64,000 nt of DNA from Paraburkholderia monticola (GCF_001580545.1 NZ_LRBG01000037.1:1-64000), one strand, 5' to 3'. Numbered from the stretch's first letter, positions 54,037 through 62,556 are shown. Translations and numbers: made by a program. Notes: generated from the sequence alone by a model not told the origin.

Positions 54037-54900
54037 TCAGATCACCTTGCCGAGCTTCACGAAACGATCGGTGATCAGCATCACGATGCCAAGCAGCACG
54101 ATCTGCGCGGCCGATACCGCCGCGATGGTTGGGTCGAGATTGAATTCGAGGTACTGCATGATCGCGATCGGCAACGTCGTCTTGCCGGGGCCGACGAGCG
54201 GCAGGGTCATCTCGAGGTTTTCGAACGAGACGATGAAGCCGAACAGCGTGGACGCGACGATCGCCGGGCGCAGCATCGGCAACGTGACGCGCCACAGCGT
54301 GCGCCACGCATTGGCGCCGAGATTGCGCGCCGCTTCCTCGACGGTGGTATCGATCTGGCCGAGGCTCGCGGTGACGAGGCGGATCGTCCACGGAATCGTC
54401 AGGCAGATGTGCGCGAGCAGCAGGCCGCCGAACGTGCCGACGATGTCGGTGTCGAGTGCGTTTTCGGCGCGCAGATAGAACAGGTAAGTCGCAATGCCGG
54501 CGACGATGCCCGGCACGACCAGCGGAAGCAGCAGCGTGTTGCCGACGAGGCGCCGGCCCGGAAATCGGTAACGGGCGAGCGCAAGCGAGGCCGCGACACC
54601 GAGCACCACGCCGCCGATCGCCGCACCGGCGGCGAGCTTCAGCGACAGCACGAAGCCGTTCGCGAACGCGTCGTTACGCCATGCGTTGACGTACCACGAC
54701 AGCGTGTAGCCAGACGGCGGGAACGTAATGATTGCGTCTTTGAAGAAGCTCAGCCAGATCACGAAGATCAGCGGGCTCAGCATGAACAGATAGATGAGCG
54801 CGACGCCTGCCCGCACGAGCCATTTCGCGGGGGACAGACGTGGGCGGGACAAAGCGTGCGCGGAAACGATGCTGCTGCGTTCGATCGGAACCTGCGTCAC
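54037..54900 (-). CDS. ABC transporter permease, PotC-type
   Basis: The 287-aa protein has six membrane segments and the EAA loop VEEAARNLGANAWRTLWRVTLPMLRPA. I chose the GTG start at VTQVPIERS because AGGAGAAA lies 7-9 bases ahead; an upstream extension of about 50 residues has no site. It is the first gene of the minus-strand operon running towards 45.2 kb. Confidence 0.88.
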   Translation of the reverse strand: MTQVPIERSSIVSAHALSRPRLSPAKWLVRAGVALIYLFMLSPLIFVIWLSFFKDAIITFPPSGYTLSWYVNAWRNDAFANGFVLSLKLAAGAAIGGVVLGVAASLALARYRFPGRRLVGNTLLLPLVVPGIVAGIATYLFYLRAENALDTDIVGTFGGLLLAHICLTIPWTIRLVTASLGQIDTTVEEAARNLGANAWRTLWRVTLPMLRPAIVASTLFGFIVSFENLEMTLPLVGPGKTTLPIAIMQYLEFNLDPTIAAVSAAQIVLLGIVMLITDRFVKLGKVI

Positions 54901-55390
54901 CGCGCTTTCTCCTTGGTCGGGATAACACGTTGGGGTTTCTACGCTGGGACGGCTGCGTTGGGCGTTCCCGGTGCGCGTCGCCCGCGCCTGCATTGAATGT
55001 AAATTTGCATAGCCTAGCGCACTGTGATTCACAGTAGCATGAACAAAAAAAAGGTGCAAAACGGGTTCCGGACAGGCCGAGGGTGGGGTTTTCCCCGTTA
55101 ACCGTGAGGCATCGCAGTCAGGCTTACCCCGCTCGTCTTACAAATCACCCATGCCGTAAGCTGCCTGTAGCCAAGCGTGACAAGGGACATCACCTAGTTA
55201 AATGAGATTGACGGCCCCGAGTCGTCCGACAACAATATCTCTGGTGATCGAGCCAGCCGCTCCTGATCGATCTCTTCGCTGTAACTGCGCATCTTCCGTT
55301 CGCACCAGCTTCACCACGCGGCCCCCAGGCCGTCGGAGTTCAGTCGGAGTTCAATCACCTCCCAGCGAGGAAAATAGGAGAGCGAATCAA
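54901..55390. other. divergent intergenic region upstream of ABC operon and GH28 gene
   Basis: This 490-bp gap should carry promoters for both divergent units. Visible structure is limited to a direct duplication of GTCGGAGTTCA near 55340-55360 and a G/C-rich inverted segment near 55095. I see no operator that I can name. Confidence 0.4.
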
Positions 55391-57580
55391 ATGGAACCGC
55401 ATGACGTAGACGATCGCCCGCCCACCGAAGCCCGCACCGACGCGCCCGCCTCCCTCGGCCGGCGCGCGTTCATGGCTTTTGCCGGCGTGTCCGCAGGCGC
55501 AACCCTTTTGGGGGCCAGCCGCGCGGCGCTAGCAACAGACTCGATGCTTCCAGTTCCTTTCGATCCTCGAGGTCGACCTCCGGCACATCCCGGCGGCGAT
55601 CCGATCTGGGGCCCGGACGGACAGGCCACGGCCGTCCTGAGAAAGCTTGCTCATGTCAATCCCTCGATGTTCGCCCACGCCGGCGAATTTCACGTGACGA
55701 GCTACGGAGCGCGCGCACTCCCCGCCTCCGCCTTGATTGCGTCGACCGCATGGCCGGGCGGCACGATTCCATGGGTGAATGGTACGGAAGCGAGCAACTT
55801 TCCGGCCAACGACCGGCAAAGCCCAGGCTCGAACGTGATGGTGCCGTCCGACTACACGGGCACCCAGTACGATTCGTGCGCCGCGTTCAATGCCGCGATT
55901 GCCGACGCGAGTCGCTGCGGCGGCGGCCGCGTGGTGGTGCCGGCTGGCAACTGGTATTGCGGCGGCCCGATCGTGCTGCTGAGCCATGTGAACTTCCATT
56001 TGTCCTCGGGTTGCACGATCTATTTCAGCCCGAACCCGGCGGACTACGCGAAGAACGGCCCGTACCCGACGGCGAACGGCAATCTGTATCACACGCGCTG
56101 GCAGGCAAACGATTGCCTGAATTTCGGCTCGCCGGTCTATGCGTTCGGCCAGACCAACATCGCCTTGACCGCCGACGACAACACCTGCGTGCTGAACGGC
56201 CAGGCGATGACGCCGATCCAGTCGAGCAAACAGCCGCCGACTTCGTGCTGGTGGACCTTCAAGGGGAGCAGCAACACCTACGGTTGTGCGGGATCGTCGA
56301 CGCCGTCACAGGCGTATGTGAATCCGAACAACGTTGCGCTGACGAGCCTCCCCGTCTCGCAGATCAGGAATCCGAAGGCAAACGTGTCGTTCACCAACCA
56401 GTACGGCGTGACGACGACACTGATGACCTTGCTCACTGGGACGGGCTGGAATCAGGATCAGAACTATCTGCCGGCGCTGTCCGAACTCGGCGTGCCGGTG
56501 GTGAACCGCGTGTTCGGCAACGGCCACTTTCTGCGTCCGTGCATGGTCGAGTTCATCGGCTGCACCGACGTGCTGTTGCAGAACTATCACACGCAGAACA
56601 CGCCGTTCTGGCAGCACCACCCGACCGACTGCACGAATGTGGTGATCGACGGCGTGTTTGCCGACAGCGTGGGACCGAACAACGACGGCTTCGACCCCGA
56701 CGCGTGCAACTACGTGCTGGTGCAGAACGTCCAGTTCAACACCGGTGACGACTGCATCGCGATGAAGTCCGGCAAGTATCTCGACACCGAGTACGGTCCG
56801 ATGCAGAACATCGTCGTGCAGAACTGCACGATGCAAAGCGGCCACGGCGGCCTCACGATCGGCAGCGAAATGAGCGCGGGCGTGCAGAATGTCTACGCGC
56901 GCAATCTGACGATGCAGAACGAGAACTGGGCGAGCAATCCGCTGAACATCGCGCTGCGCTTCAAGTCCAATATGAACCGCGGGGGGTTCATCAACAACGT
57001 CTGGATCGACGGCGTGACGCTGGCCAACGGCGTGAATCTGGCGGGCAAGTACGGCGGCGGCTCGCTGAGTTCGCAGGGCTCACAGTACAAGATCACCGGT
57101 TCGGGCACGACCGGCCTCGCACCGAATCCCTCGACCGGTCAGGGCGGATTGATCACGTTCGACTGCGATTACAGCCCGTCCGGCGATTCAGTGCGCTGGA
57201 GTCCGTCGGTGATCAGCAACATCAACATCACGAACGTGAACGCGAGCAACGTGTCGGGCGCCGTGTCCTACTCGATGCCTTCGGGCTTCACCGCCGGGAC
57301 GAACTCGTGCTTCCAGGCGCTCGTCATGCAGGGCCCCGAGGCGGTCGACTACAACGGATCGGTGCCGGTGCCGACCGTGAGTCCGATCAGCGGCGTCACG
57401 ATCTCGAACTGCAACCTCGGCAACCCGGTGTGTACAGGCGCGTCTCCAACGACGCCCTCAACGTCTGCGCAGACCGCGCCGGGTCCGATCTTCGTGAGCA
57501 ATGTGAGCGGTATTAAGCTGAGTAACGTGGTGATTGCGGGCACCACGTACAACACGTCGCTGACCGCTCCGGCGACCTGA
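55391..57580 (+). CDS. Tat-exported glycoside hydrolase family 28 protein (polygalacturonase-type)
   Basis: The 729-aa protein starts with a twin-arginine signal (SLGRRAFMAFAGVSAGATLLG) and has the GH28 catalytic segments in order: PNNDGFDPD, NTGDDCIAMKSG, QSGHGGLTIGSEM and ALRFKSNM. These supply the three Asp and the His of retaining/inverting pectinases, with RFK in place of the usual RIK. It would hydrolyse polygalacturonate or a related polymer outside the cytoplasm. At 729 residues it is longer than typical GH28 enzymes (about 400-500); the extra length lies mainly in an N-terminal region and loops around 150-330. It stands alone, AGGAGAGCG before the ATG. Confidence 0.88.
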   Translation: MEPHDVDDRPPTEARTDAPASLGRRAFMAFAGVSAGATLLGASRAALATDSMLPVPFDPRGRPPAHPGGDPIWGPDGQATAVLRKLAHVNPSMFAHAGEFHVTSYGARALPASALIASTAWPGGTIPWVNGTEASNFPANDRQSPGSNVMVPSDYTGTQYDSCAAFNAAIADASRCGGGRVVVPAGNWYCGGPIVLLSHVNFHLSSGCTIYFSPNPADYAKNGPYPTANGNLYHTRWQANDCLNFGSPVYAFGQTNIALTADDNTCVLNGQAMTPIQSSKQPPTSCWWTFKGSSNTYGCAGSSTPSQAYVNPNNVALTSLPVSQIRNPKANVSFTNQYGVTTTLMTLLTGTGWNQDQNYLPALSELGVPVVNRVFGNGHFLRPCMVEFIGCTDVLLQNYHTQNTPFWQHHPTDCTNVVIDGVFADSVGPNNDGFDPDACNYVLVQNVQFNTGDDCIAMKSGKYLDTEYGPMQNIVVQNCTMQSGHGGLTIGSEMSAGVQNVYARNLTMQNENWASNPLNIALRFKSNMNRGGFINNVWIDGVTLANGVNLAGKYGGGSLSSQGSQYKITGSGTTGLAPNPSTGQGGLITFDCDYSPSGDSVRWSPSVISNINITNVNASNVSGAVSYSMPSGFTAGTNSCFQALVMQGPEAVDYNGSVPVPTVSPISGVTISNCNLGNPVCTGASPTTPSTSAQTAPGPIFVSNVSGIKLSNVVIAGTTYNTSLTAPAT

Positions 57581-57658
57581 GGCTGGCGCACGAGGGCGCG
57601 GGCAACCGCGTCCTTGTGCGCTTGAGCGCCCTCGTCTCGACTGGTTCTCAGGGGAAGC

Positions 57659-58168
57659 TCAGGGGAAGATCGGCGTCGTCGGCTCCCCGCCTTCGAGATC
57701 CGCCTTCGGAACATGTTGCGCGACCATCTGCTCGATTTCCTGTTCTCGCGATCCCGGGACGTCGGCCATGATCAGGAGCTGGCCGTCACGGATGGCGCCG
57801 CGAAAGCGCTCGAGTCGCGCATTCGGTTCGTCGACGCCGATCATCGCGGCCGTCCAGGCCCCGAAGCCGGCGCCCGCCAGCGTCAATGCGACGACGGCGC
57901 CCCCCGCAATCGCGAGCTCCGCGGGAGGAAACACGAGCGCCACGAGGCCGAGAAGCGCCCCGGTCGCACCGCCGAGCGCCACGCCGCGTTCGAGCGAGTG
58001 CACGACATCGCTGCTTTGCAGCAAGGATGCCTCGGGTAACTGTTCGAGTGCGACGCTGTGGTTCGCGAGAACATGGATATGTCGCCATGTGATCCGCGCC
58101 CGCAGCAAGTCGTCTACGATCGCCTTTGCCGTCGTCGTGTCAGGTGCGAGGAAATAAAGACGTCTCAT
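57659..58168 (-). CDS. DUF1269-type membrane protein
   Basis: The 169-aa protein has an N-terminal soluble ferredoxin-like part (MRRLYFLAPDTTTAKAIVDDLL), two membrane segments at about 68-105 in a Gly/Ala-rich hairpin (GVALGGATGALLGLVALVF...GAGFGAWTAAMIG), and a C-terminal part that returns to the first fold. DUF1269 proteins are of unknown function and often stress-linked. It diverges from the arsenic operon and shares its promoter gap. Confidence 0.75.
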   Translation of the reverse strand: MRRLYFLAPDTTTAKAIVDDLLRARITWRHIHVLANHSVALEQLPEASLLQSSDVVHSLERGVALGGATGALLGLVALVFPPAELAIAGGAVVALTLAGAGFGAWTAAMIGVDEPNARLERFRGAIRDGQLLIMADVPGSREQEIEQMVAQHVPKADLEGGEPTTPIFP

Positions 58169-58304
58169 CTCGACTCTCCGTCAATCAGGCAGTCCACCAA
58201 CGGGACGATGCTGTTCATCGTACGCCTGCGGAGCCATTCACTACACCCATGAACTTGCGGATCGAGTCCCGCATAGCGCATTCCAAACCTTGCGTTCAAA
58301 CATC

Positions 58305-58324
58305 ATTTCGAATATATTGGAAAT
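58305..58324. promoter_or_regulatory. ArsR operator, imperfect 20-bp palindrome
   Basis: ATTTCGAATATATTGGAAAT is a 20-bp inverted repeat with one mismatched pair, ending at the base just before the arsR ATG. ArsR repressors bind such AT-rich dyads, so bound ArsR would cover the start of transcription or translation of its own operon. Confidence 0.65.
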
Positions 58325-58648
58325 ATGAAAGAGAACGATGTCATCCGCGCCCTGGGGGCGCTCGCTCACGAGCTTCGCCTGCGCGTGTTCCGAATGCTGG
58401 TCGTGGCCGGTCCCGCTGGCTTGACCCCCGGTGCCCTTGCTGAGCAGCTCGATGTTCCTAACGCGACGCTCTCCTTTCACCTGAAGGAGTTGATGCACGC
58501 GGGGCTGATCACGCAGAAGCGCGACGGGCGCAGCCTGATCTATCGAACCTCCTTCGAGCAGATGAACGCTCTTCTCGGTTTTCTGACCGAAAACTGCTGC
58601 CAGGGCCAGGCTTGCCTTGATCCTGGCGCTAGGGCCTGTTCACGCTAA
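58325..58648 (+). CDS. arsR: ArsR-family arsenic-responsive repressor
   Basis: The 107-aa winged-helix protein (LGALAHELRLRVFRMLVVAGPAGLTPGALAEQLDVPNATLSFHLKELMHAGLITQKRDGRSLIYR) ends with the cysteine set ENCCQGQAC, typical of the C-terminal As(III) site of this ArsR type. It represses the ars genes until arsenite binds. The last six codons and the stop come from the inserted element starting at 58633, so the original C-terminus after QACLD has been replaced by GARACSR. The metal-binding cysteines precede the junction and should survive. Confidence 0.9.
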   Translation: MKENDVIRALGALAHELRLRVFRMLVVAGPAGLTPGALAEQLDVPNATLSFHLKELMHAGLITQKRDGRSLIYRTSFEQMNALLGFLTENCCQGQACLDPGARACSR

Positions 58649-58914
58649 TAACGGGCTTGCGCTGGCCGCCAGAAGGGCCGAGCGCAAGGATTGCGACGAA
58701 GCGAATACTCAACGTATTCGCGAGGAGCATGACGCGGCGATCGGCCCTTCTGGCGGCCAGCCCCGCGAATGATTTCAAGTCAGGGGAACGTGCCTTTGCG
58801 CCCGCATTGCGGCGTCGCTCGTCGCTTGTTTGGCGAGGCCAAACGGCGCTCCTCGCTCCTTGCACTGCGAGCGCAAAGGCACGTTCGCAAGCCCGTTATT
58901 AGCGTGAACAGGCC
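58633..58914. mobile_element. 282-bp MITE-like element with nested inverted repeats, CTAG target duplication
   Basis: Perfect 29-bp terminal inverted repeats lie at 58633-58661 and 58886-58914 (ends GGCCTGTTCACGC...), flanked by CTAG at 58629-58632 and 58915-58918. CTAG duplications are typical of the IS5 group. Inside are two further perfect pairs: 21 bp (58661-58681 with 58741-58761) enclosing an 8-bp hairpin (58701-58721), and 15 bp (58787-58801 with 58871-58885) enclosing a 7-bp hairpin (58828-58844). The RNA or single strand could fold as a cloverleaf. There is no transposase, so a helper element would be needed. It separates arsR from arsI. Confidence 0.88.
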
Positions 58915-58946
58915 CTAGCTCTTGCCAATGCTGACGGAGACTCTCC

Positions 58947-59423
58947 ATGAAGCGGTTTCACCTTCACGTCCACGTCGATGACCTTGCGGCCAGCGTCGCG
59001 TTCTACACGAAGCTGTTCGCCGCGGACCCCACGCGTGTCGAAGCGGACTACGCGAAATGGATGCTGGATGATCCACGCGTGAATTTTGCGATTTCGACGC
59101 GCGGCAGCCGATCCGGTGTGGACCATCTGGGTTTCCAGGTGGACGACGCCAGCGAGCTTGCCGAGCTTTCGGAAAGGGCAAGGGCCGCGGACATGGCCCT
59201 GCTCGATCAGGGCGAAACCACGTGCTGCTATGCGCGCAGTGACAAACACTGGGTCGTCGATCCGCAGGGCATCGCCTGGGAGCATTTCCATACTCTCGAT
59301 AGCGCTCCGGTCTACGGCGAGAGTCGCCATGAACCGTCATCGAAAGGGGCAACGTCCTGCTGCGCGCCGAGCGGAAAACCGCTTGGCATTCCCGTCAAAC
59401 CTGCCGGTTCGGCTTGCTGCTGA
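58947..59423 (+). CDS. arsI: ArsI C-As lyase (glyoxalase/vicinal-oxygen-chelate family)
   Basis: The 158-aa protein has the VOC fold with metal ligands at HLHVHVDDL and DHLGFQVD and a vicinal cysteine pair Cys93-Cys94 in ETTCCYARSDKHWVVDPQG, which in ArsI enzymes binds trivalent organoarsenicals. It would demethylate methylarsenite to arsenite using Fe(II) and oxygen. The C-terminus has a further Cys-rich tail (TSCCAP, SACC). It may also be annotated as CadI-type; the Cys pair favours ArsI. It is 32 bp after the inserted element. Confidence 0.85.
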   Translation: MKRFHLHVHVDDLAASVAFYTKLFAADPTRVEADYAKWMLDDPRVNFAISTRGSRSGVDHLGFQVDDASELAELSERARAADMALLDQGETTCCYARSDKHWVVDPQGIAWEHFHTLDSAPVYGESRHEPSSKGATSCCAPSGKPLGIPVKPAGSACC

Positions 59424-59447
59424 GCAAACGTCATCGCTAACGAAATC

Positions 59448-59942
59448 GTGACCACGAACGTACTCATTCTCTGCACCCACAATTCAGCGCGCAGCGTGCT
59501 CTCCGAAGGCATGCTGAACCATTGGGCGCGCAAGCTCGGCAAGGATGTCCGCGCTTATAGCGCGGGAAGCGCCCCGAGCGGCCGCATCAATCCGTTTGCA
59601 CTCGAAGCCCTGTCGAACGCAGGCATCGATACCGAAGGCTATCGCAGCAAAAGCTGGGACGAATTCGTGGCGGACGGCGCTCCGCCAATGCGGGTGGTCA
59701 TCACGGTGTGCGACAGCGCGGCTGCCGAACCGTGTCCGTTCTGGCCCGGAAGCCCGGTGAAGGTTCACTGGAGCTATGCCGACCCGTCGAACGCACCGGG
59801 CGGCGACGAAGGCAAACGGCAGGCGTTCGAACTCACACGCCAGGCGATCGGCTATCGCATGCTGCAACTGCTTGAATTGCCGCTGGATCGTCTGAGCGAC
59901 ACCGAGCTTCAACAGGCGCTGAACGACATCCTGCAAAGCTGA
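59448..59942 (+). CDS. arsC: arsenate reductase, low-molecular-weight phosphatase type
   Basis: The 164-aa protein has the LMW phosphatase loop CTHNSARS (about residues 9-16), Asp-containing WSYADPSNA as the general acid, and a second cysteine region ITVCDSAAAEPCPFWPG for thioredoxin/glutaredoxin-linked catalysis. It reduces arsenate to arsenite. The start is GTG. It lies 24 bp after arsI. Confidence 0.92.
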   Translation: MTTNVLILCTHNSARSVLSEGMLNHWARKLGKDVRAYSAGSAPSGRINPFALEALSNAGIDTEGYRSKSWDEFVADGAPPMRVVITVCDSAAAEPCPFWPGSPVKVHWSYADPSNAPGGDEGKRQAFELTRQAIGYRMLQLLELPLDRLSDTELQQALNDILQS

Positions 59943-59965
59943 GCCATTCTTCGTCGAATCGTCCC

Positions 59966-61036
59966 ATGAACACGCCCAACGTTGCCGCTTCGAGAGAGAC
60001 CTCTTCGAAGCCGGCCATCAGCTTCTTCGAGCGATACCTGACCGTCTGGGTCACACTATGCATCGTCGCCGGCATCGCACTCGGCCAGCTGCTGCCCAAC
60101 CTCTTCCAGGCGATTGGCCGGATGGAATACGCCCAGGTCAATCTGCCGGTCGGCTTGCTGATCTGGGTGATGATCATCCCGATGCTCGTCAAGGTCGACT
60201 TCGGCGCGTTGCATGAAGTCCGTCAGCACATCAAAGGCATCGGTGTCACGCTCGTGGTGAACTGGCTGGTCAAGCCATTTACGATGGCGTTTCTTGCCTG
60301 GCTTTTCATCAAGCATCTGTTTGCGCCGATGCTGCCCGCCGCGCAACTCGACAGCTATGTCGCGGGCCTGATCCTGCTTGCGGCAGCCCCGTGCACGGCG
60401 ATGGTGTTCGTTTGGAGCCGGCTGACCGGCGGCGATCCGCTCTTCACGCTGTCGCAGGTGGCCCTGAACGACAGCATCATGGTGATCGCGTTCGCACCGC
60501 TCGTCGGCCTGCTGCTCGGCATCTCGGCCATTACGGTGCCGTGGGCGACACTGCTCACGTCCGTTGTGCTCTACATCGTGATTCCCGTGATCCTCGCGCA
60601 GATCCTTCGCAAGGCGCTGCTCGCGAGGGGGCAAGCGTCATTCGATGCGGCGATGGCGAAAATTGGTCCCTGGTCCATCGCGGCGCTACTCGCGACGCTG
60701 GTGCTGCTGTTCGCATTCCAGGGCGAGGCCATCCTGAAGCAGCCGCTGGTTATCGTGCTGCTCGCCGTGCCGATCCTGATCCAGGTGTTCTTCAATTCGG
60801 CGCTGGCGTACTGGCTCAATCGCGCGGTCGGTGAAAAGCACAACATCGCCTGCCCGTCGGCCCTGATCGGTGCGTCGAATTTCTTCGAACTGGCCGTCGC
60901 CACCGCGATCGGCCTGTTCGGTTTCGACTCGGGCGCTGCTCTTGCGACGGTCGTGGGCGTGCTGATCGAGGTGCCGGTCATGCTGCTGGTGGTGCGCATC
61001 GTCAACCGTTCAAAAGACTGGTACGAATGCGCCTGA
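59966..61036 (+). CDS. acr3: Acr3-type arsenite efflux permease
   Basis: The 356-aa protein has ten membrane segments and the Acr3 marker segments IIPMLVKVDFGAL, LLAAAPCTAMVFVWSRLTGGDP with the conserved cysteine essential for transport, and IGASNFFELAVATAI. It exports arsenite using the proton gradient. It is co-directional with and close to arsC. Confidence 0.95.
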   Translation: MNTPNVAASRETSSKPAISFFERYLTVWVTLCIVAGIALGQLLPNLFQAIGRMEYAQVNLPVGLLIWVMIIPMLVKVDFGALHEVRQHIKGIGVTLVVNWLVKPFTMAFLAWLFIKHLFAPMLPAAQLDSYVAGLILLAAAPCTAMVFVWSRLTGGDPLFTLSQVALNDSIMVIAFAPLVGLLLGISAITVPWATLLTSVVLYIVIPVILAQILRKALLARGQASFDAAMAKIGPWSIAALLATLVLLFAFQGEAILKQPLVIVLLAVPILIQVFFNSALAYWLNRAVGEKHNIACPSALIGASNFFELAVATAIGLFGFDSGAALATVVGVLIEVPVMLLVVRIVNRSKDWYECA

Positions 61037-61055
61037 GAGTTATGGAATCATCCAC

Positions 61056-61124
61056 ATGAACAACGTCATCATCTATCGCAACCCGGACACGACGGAGGGC
61101 CAGCGTGTCCGATCTCACGACTGA
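61056..61124 (+). pseudogene. arsC-like N-terminal remnant
   Basis: A 22-codon frame begins MNNVIIYRNPDT and then leaves any family resemblance. This matches the start of glutaredoxin-type ArsC proteins (usually ...IYHNPxCGTSRN), but the catalytic cysteine and all the rest are missing. Its stop lies inside the arsH gene. It is probably the leftover of a deleted second arsenate reductase, or a short leader that couples translation to arsH. Confidence 0.4.
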
Positions 61125-61827
61125 CCTGCCGCAGGTCGACCCGGCGCTGTTTCGCGTTCCCGATATCGCTCGTTTGCAGCCTGCGAAAGCGTCGCTGCAT
61201 CCGCCGCGTATTCTGCTTCTCTATGGTTCCTTGCGAGAGCGCTCGTTCAGTCGCTTGCTGACCGAAGAAGCAGCGCGGTTGCTGGCCGCCATGGGCGCCG
61301 AGGTCCGCACGTTCAATCCGAGCGGCCTGCCGCTGCCGGACGATGCGCCCGACAGCCATCCCAAAGTGGCCGAACTGCGCGACATGGTGCTGTGGTCGGA
61401 GGGCATGGTCTGGTGCTCGCCGGAGCGGCACGGCGCGATGACCGGCATCATGAAGTCGCAGATCGACTGGATTCCGCTTTCGGTCGGCGCAGTCCGGCCG
61501 ACGCAGGGCAAAACGCTCGCGGTGATGCAAGTGAGCGGCGGTTCGCAGTCGTTCAATGCGGTCAACCAGATGCGCGTGCTCGGACGCTGGATGCGGATGT
61601 TGACCATCCCAAACCAGTCCTCGGTGGCCAAGGCATTCATGGAATTCGACGAAGCCGGGCGCATGAAGCCGTCGGCCTATTTCGACCGCGTCGTGGACGT
61701 GATGGAGGAACTGGTCAAGTTCACGTTGCTGACCCGCGACATTGGCCCCTATCTGGTCGACCGGTACAGCGAACGCAAGGAAAGCGCCGAAGAACTGATG
61801 AAGCGCGTGAACCAAACCCGTATCTGA
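61105..61827 (+). CDS. arsH: ArsH NADPH-dependent FMN oxidoreductase
   Basis: The 240-aa flavodoxin-like protein has the FMN phosphate motif YGSLRERSFSRLL (about 40-52), SPERHGAMTGIMKSQIDWIPL and SGGSQSFNAVNQMRVLGRWMRM, all typical of ArsH. It oxidises trivalent organoarsenicals. The start is GTG with GGAGGG ahead, overlapping the short remnant frame. It closes the operon. Confidence 0.94.
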   Translation: MSDLTTDLPQVDPALFRVPDIARLQPAKASLHPPRILLLYGSLRERSFSRLLTEEAARLLAAMGAEVRTFNPSGLPLPDDAPDSHPKVAELRDMVLWSEGMVWCSPERHGAMTGIMKSQIDWIPLSVGAVRPTQGKTLAVMQVSGGSQSFNAVNQMRVLGRWMRMLTIPNQSSVAKAFMEFDEAGRMKPSAYFDRVVDVMEELVKFTLLTRDIGPYLVDRYSERKESAEELMKRVNQTRI

Positions 61828-61897
61828 CTCACGCCGGCTTCCGATCTCGCCCGTCGCCCGGGGCAATTCATGGCCGTGCGATCGCGCGCCAGCGCGA

Positions 61898-62503
61898 CTA
61901 GCCGAACGGCCGAAGCTGCGACCCCGGTACGTCGATGCGCAGATCCTCCATCAGTACCGTTTCGATCGGCTCACGTGACGCGCCTTCGCTCGCGACCTTG
62001 ACGGGTAGCCCGTGGCTCACATCGAACCACAATTCATAGCGGGAAACGCCGGCCTCCACGTGTCCGGTCTTGCCCGTCACGATCACATGCGACGTTCGGT
62101 GCATGCCGATAGTCTCGGCGCCGACCACTTGCGTGTCGCCATGCTGTTGAAGCGCACGGACATTGGCGAGCAAAGCGCCGATGTCGGACCGGTCGATGCG
62201 ATGACCCTGCGGGCCCTGGATCATGCGACTGTCGGGGCTCAGCATCAGCATCGGAAACGTGCCGAAACCGAATGGCCAAAGCTTGACCTTCCCTGATGCA
62301 GGGCTATAGATAAGTGTCGCGCCGGCATGCGGACGGATGAAGTCCATCCGCACGAGGCCCGGCTTGCGGTAGCCGTAGAGCACCTCGACCGGTTCCGCTC
62401 CCGCCGAGGTCGATTTCAGCGTGACCTGATAGTTTGCGAGCGCATCGAAGCGCGCCTGCGCATCGGCCACGAAATCCCGGTCCGGTAGCGGGGCGTCCGT
62501 CAT
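61898..62503 (-). CDS. LolA-like (DUF1571/DUF2092-type) protein, signal peptide apparently lost
   Basis: The 201-aa product begins MTDAPLPDRDFVADAQARFDALANYQVTLKS and continues as a LolA/LppX-like half-barrel (VEVLYGYRKPGLVRMDF, SRYELWFDVSHGLPVKV, ETVLMEDLRIDV). Relatives are secreted, but no signal peptide is present here. The start is coupled by an ATGA overlap to a short frame with a strong AGGAGG site, which suggests that a frameshift has altered the N-terminal part. The function is unknown; it may bind a lipid-like ligand if exported. Confidence 0.6.
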   Translation of the reverse strand: MTDAPLPDRDFVADAQARFDALANYQVTLKSTSAGAEPVEVLYGYRKPGLVRMDFIRPHAGATLIYSPASGKVKLWPFGFGTFPMLMLSPDSRMIQGPQGHRIDRSDIGALLANVRALQQHGDTQVVGAETIGMHRTSHVIVTGKTGHVEAGVSRYELWFDVSHGLPVKVASEGASREPIETVLMEDLRIDVPGSQLRPFG

Positions 62504-62556
62504 CGCACAGACGTGTGCCGTTGCCGACTCGTGACCTCGATTGCCGGTTTGCGCAT
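62500..62556 (-). other. short coupled frame ahead of the LolA-like gene
   Basis: An 18-codon frame (MRKPAIEVTSRQRHTSVR) starts eight bases or so after AGGAGGCGG, the best ribosome site in the area, and its TGA overlaps the ATG of the next gene. It could be a leader peptide for translational coupling or the out-of-frame start of a once longer gene. Confidence 0.4.
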
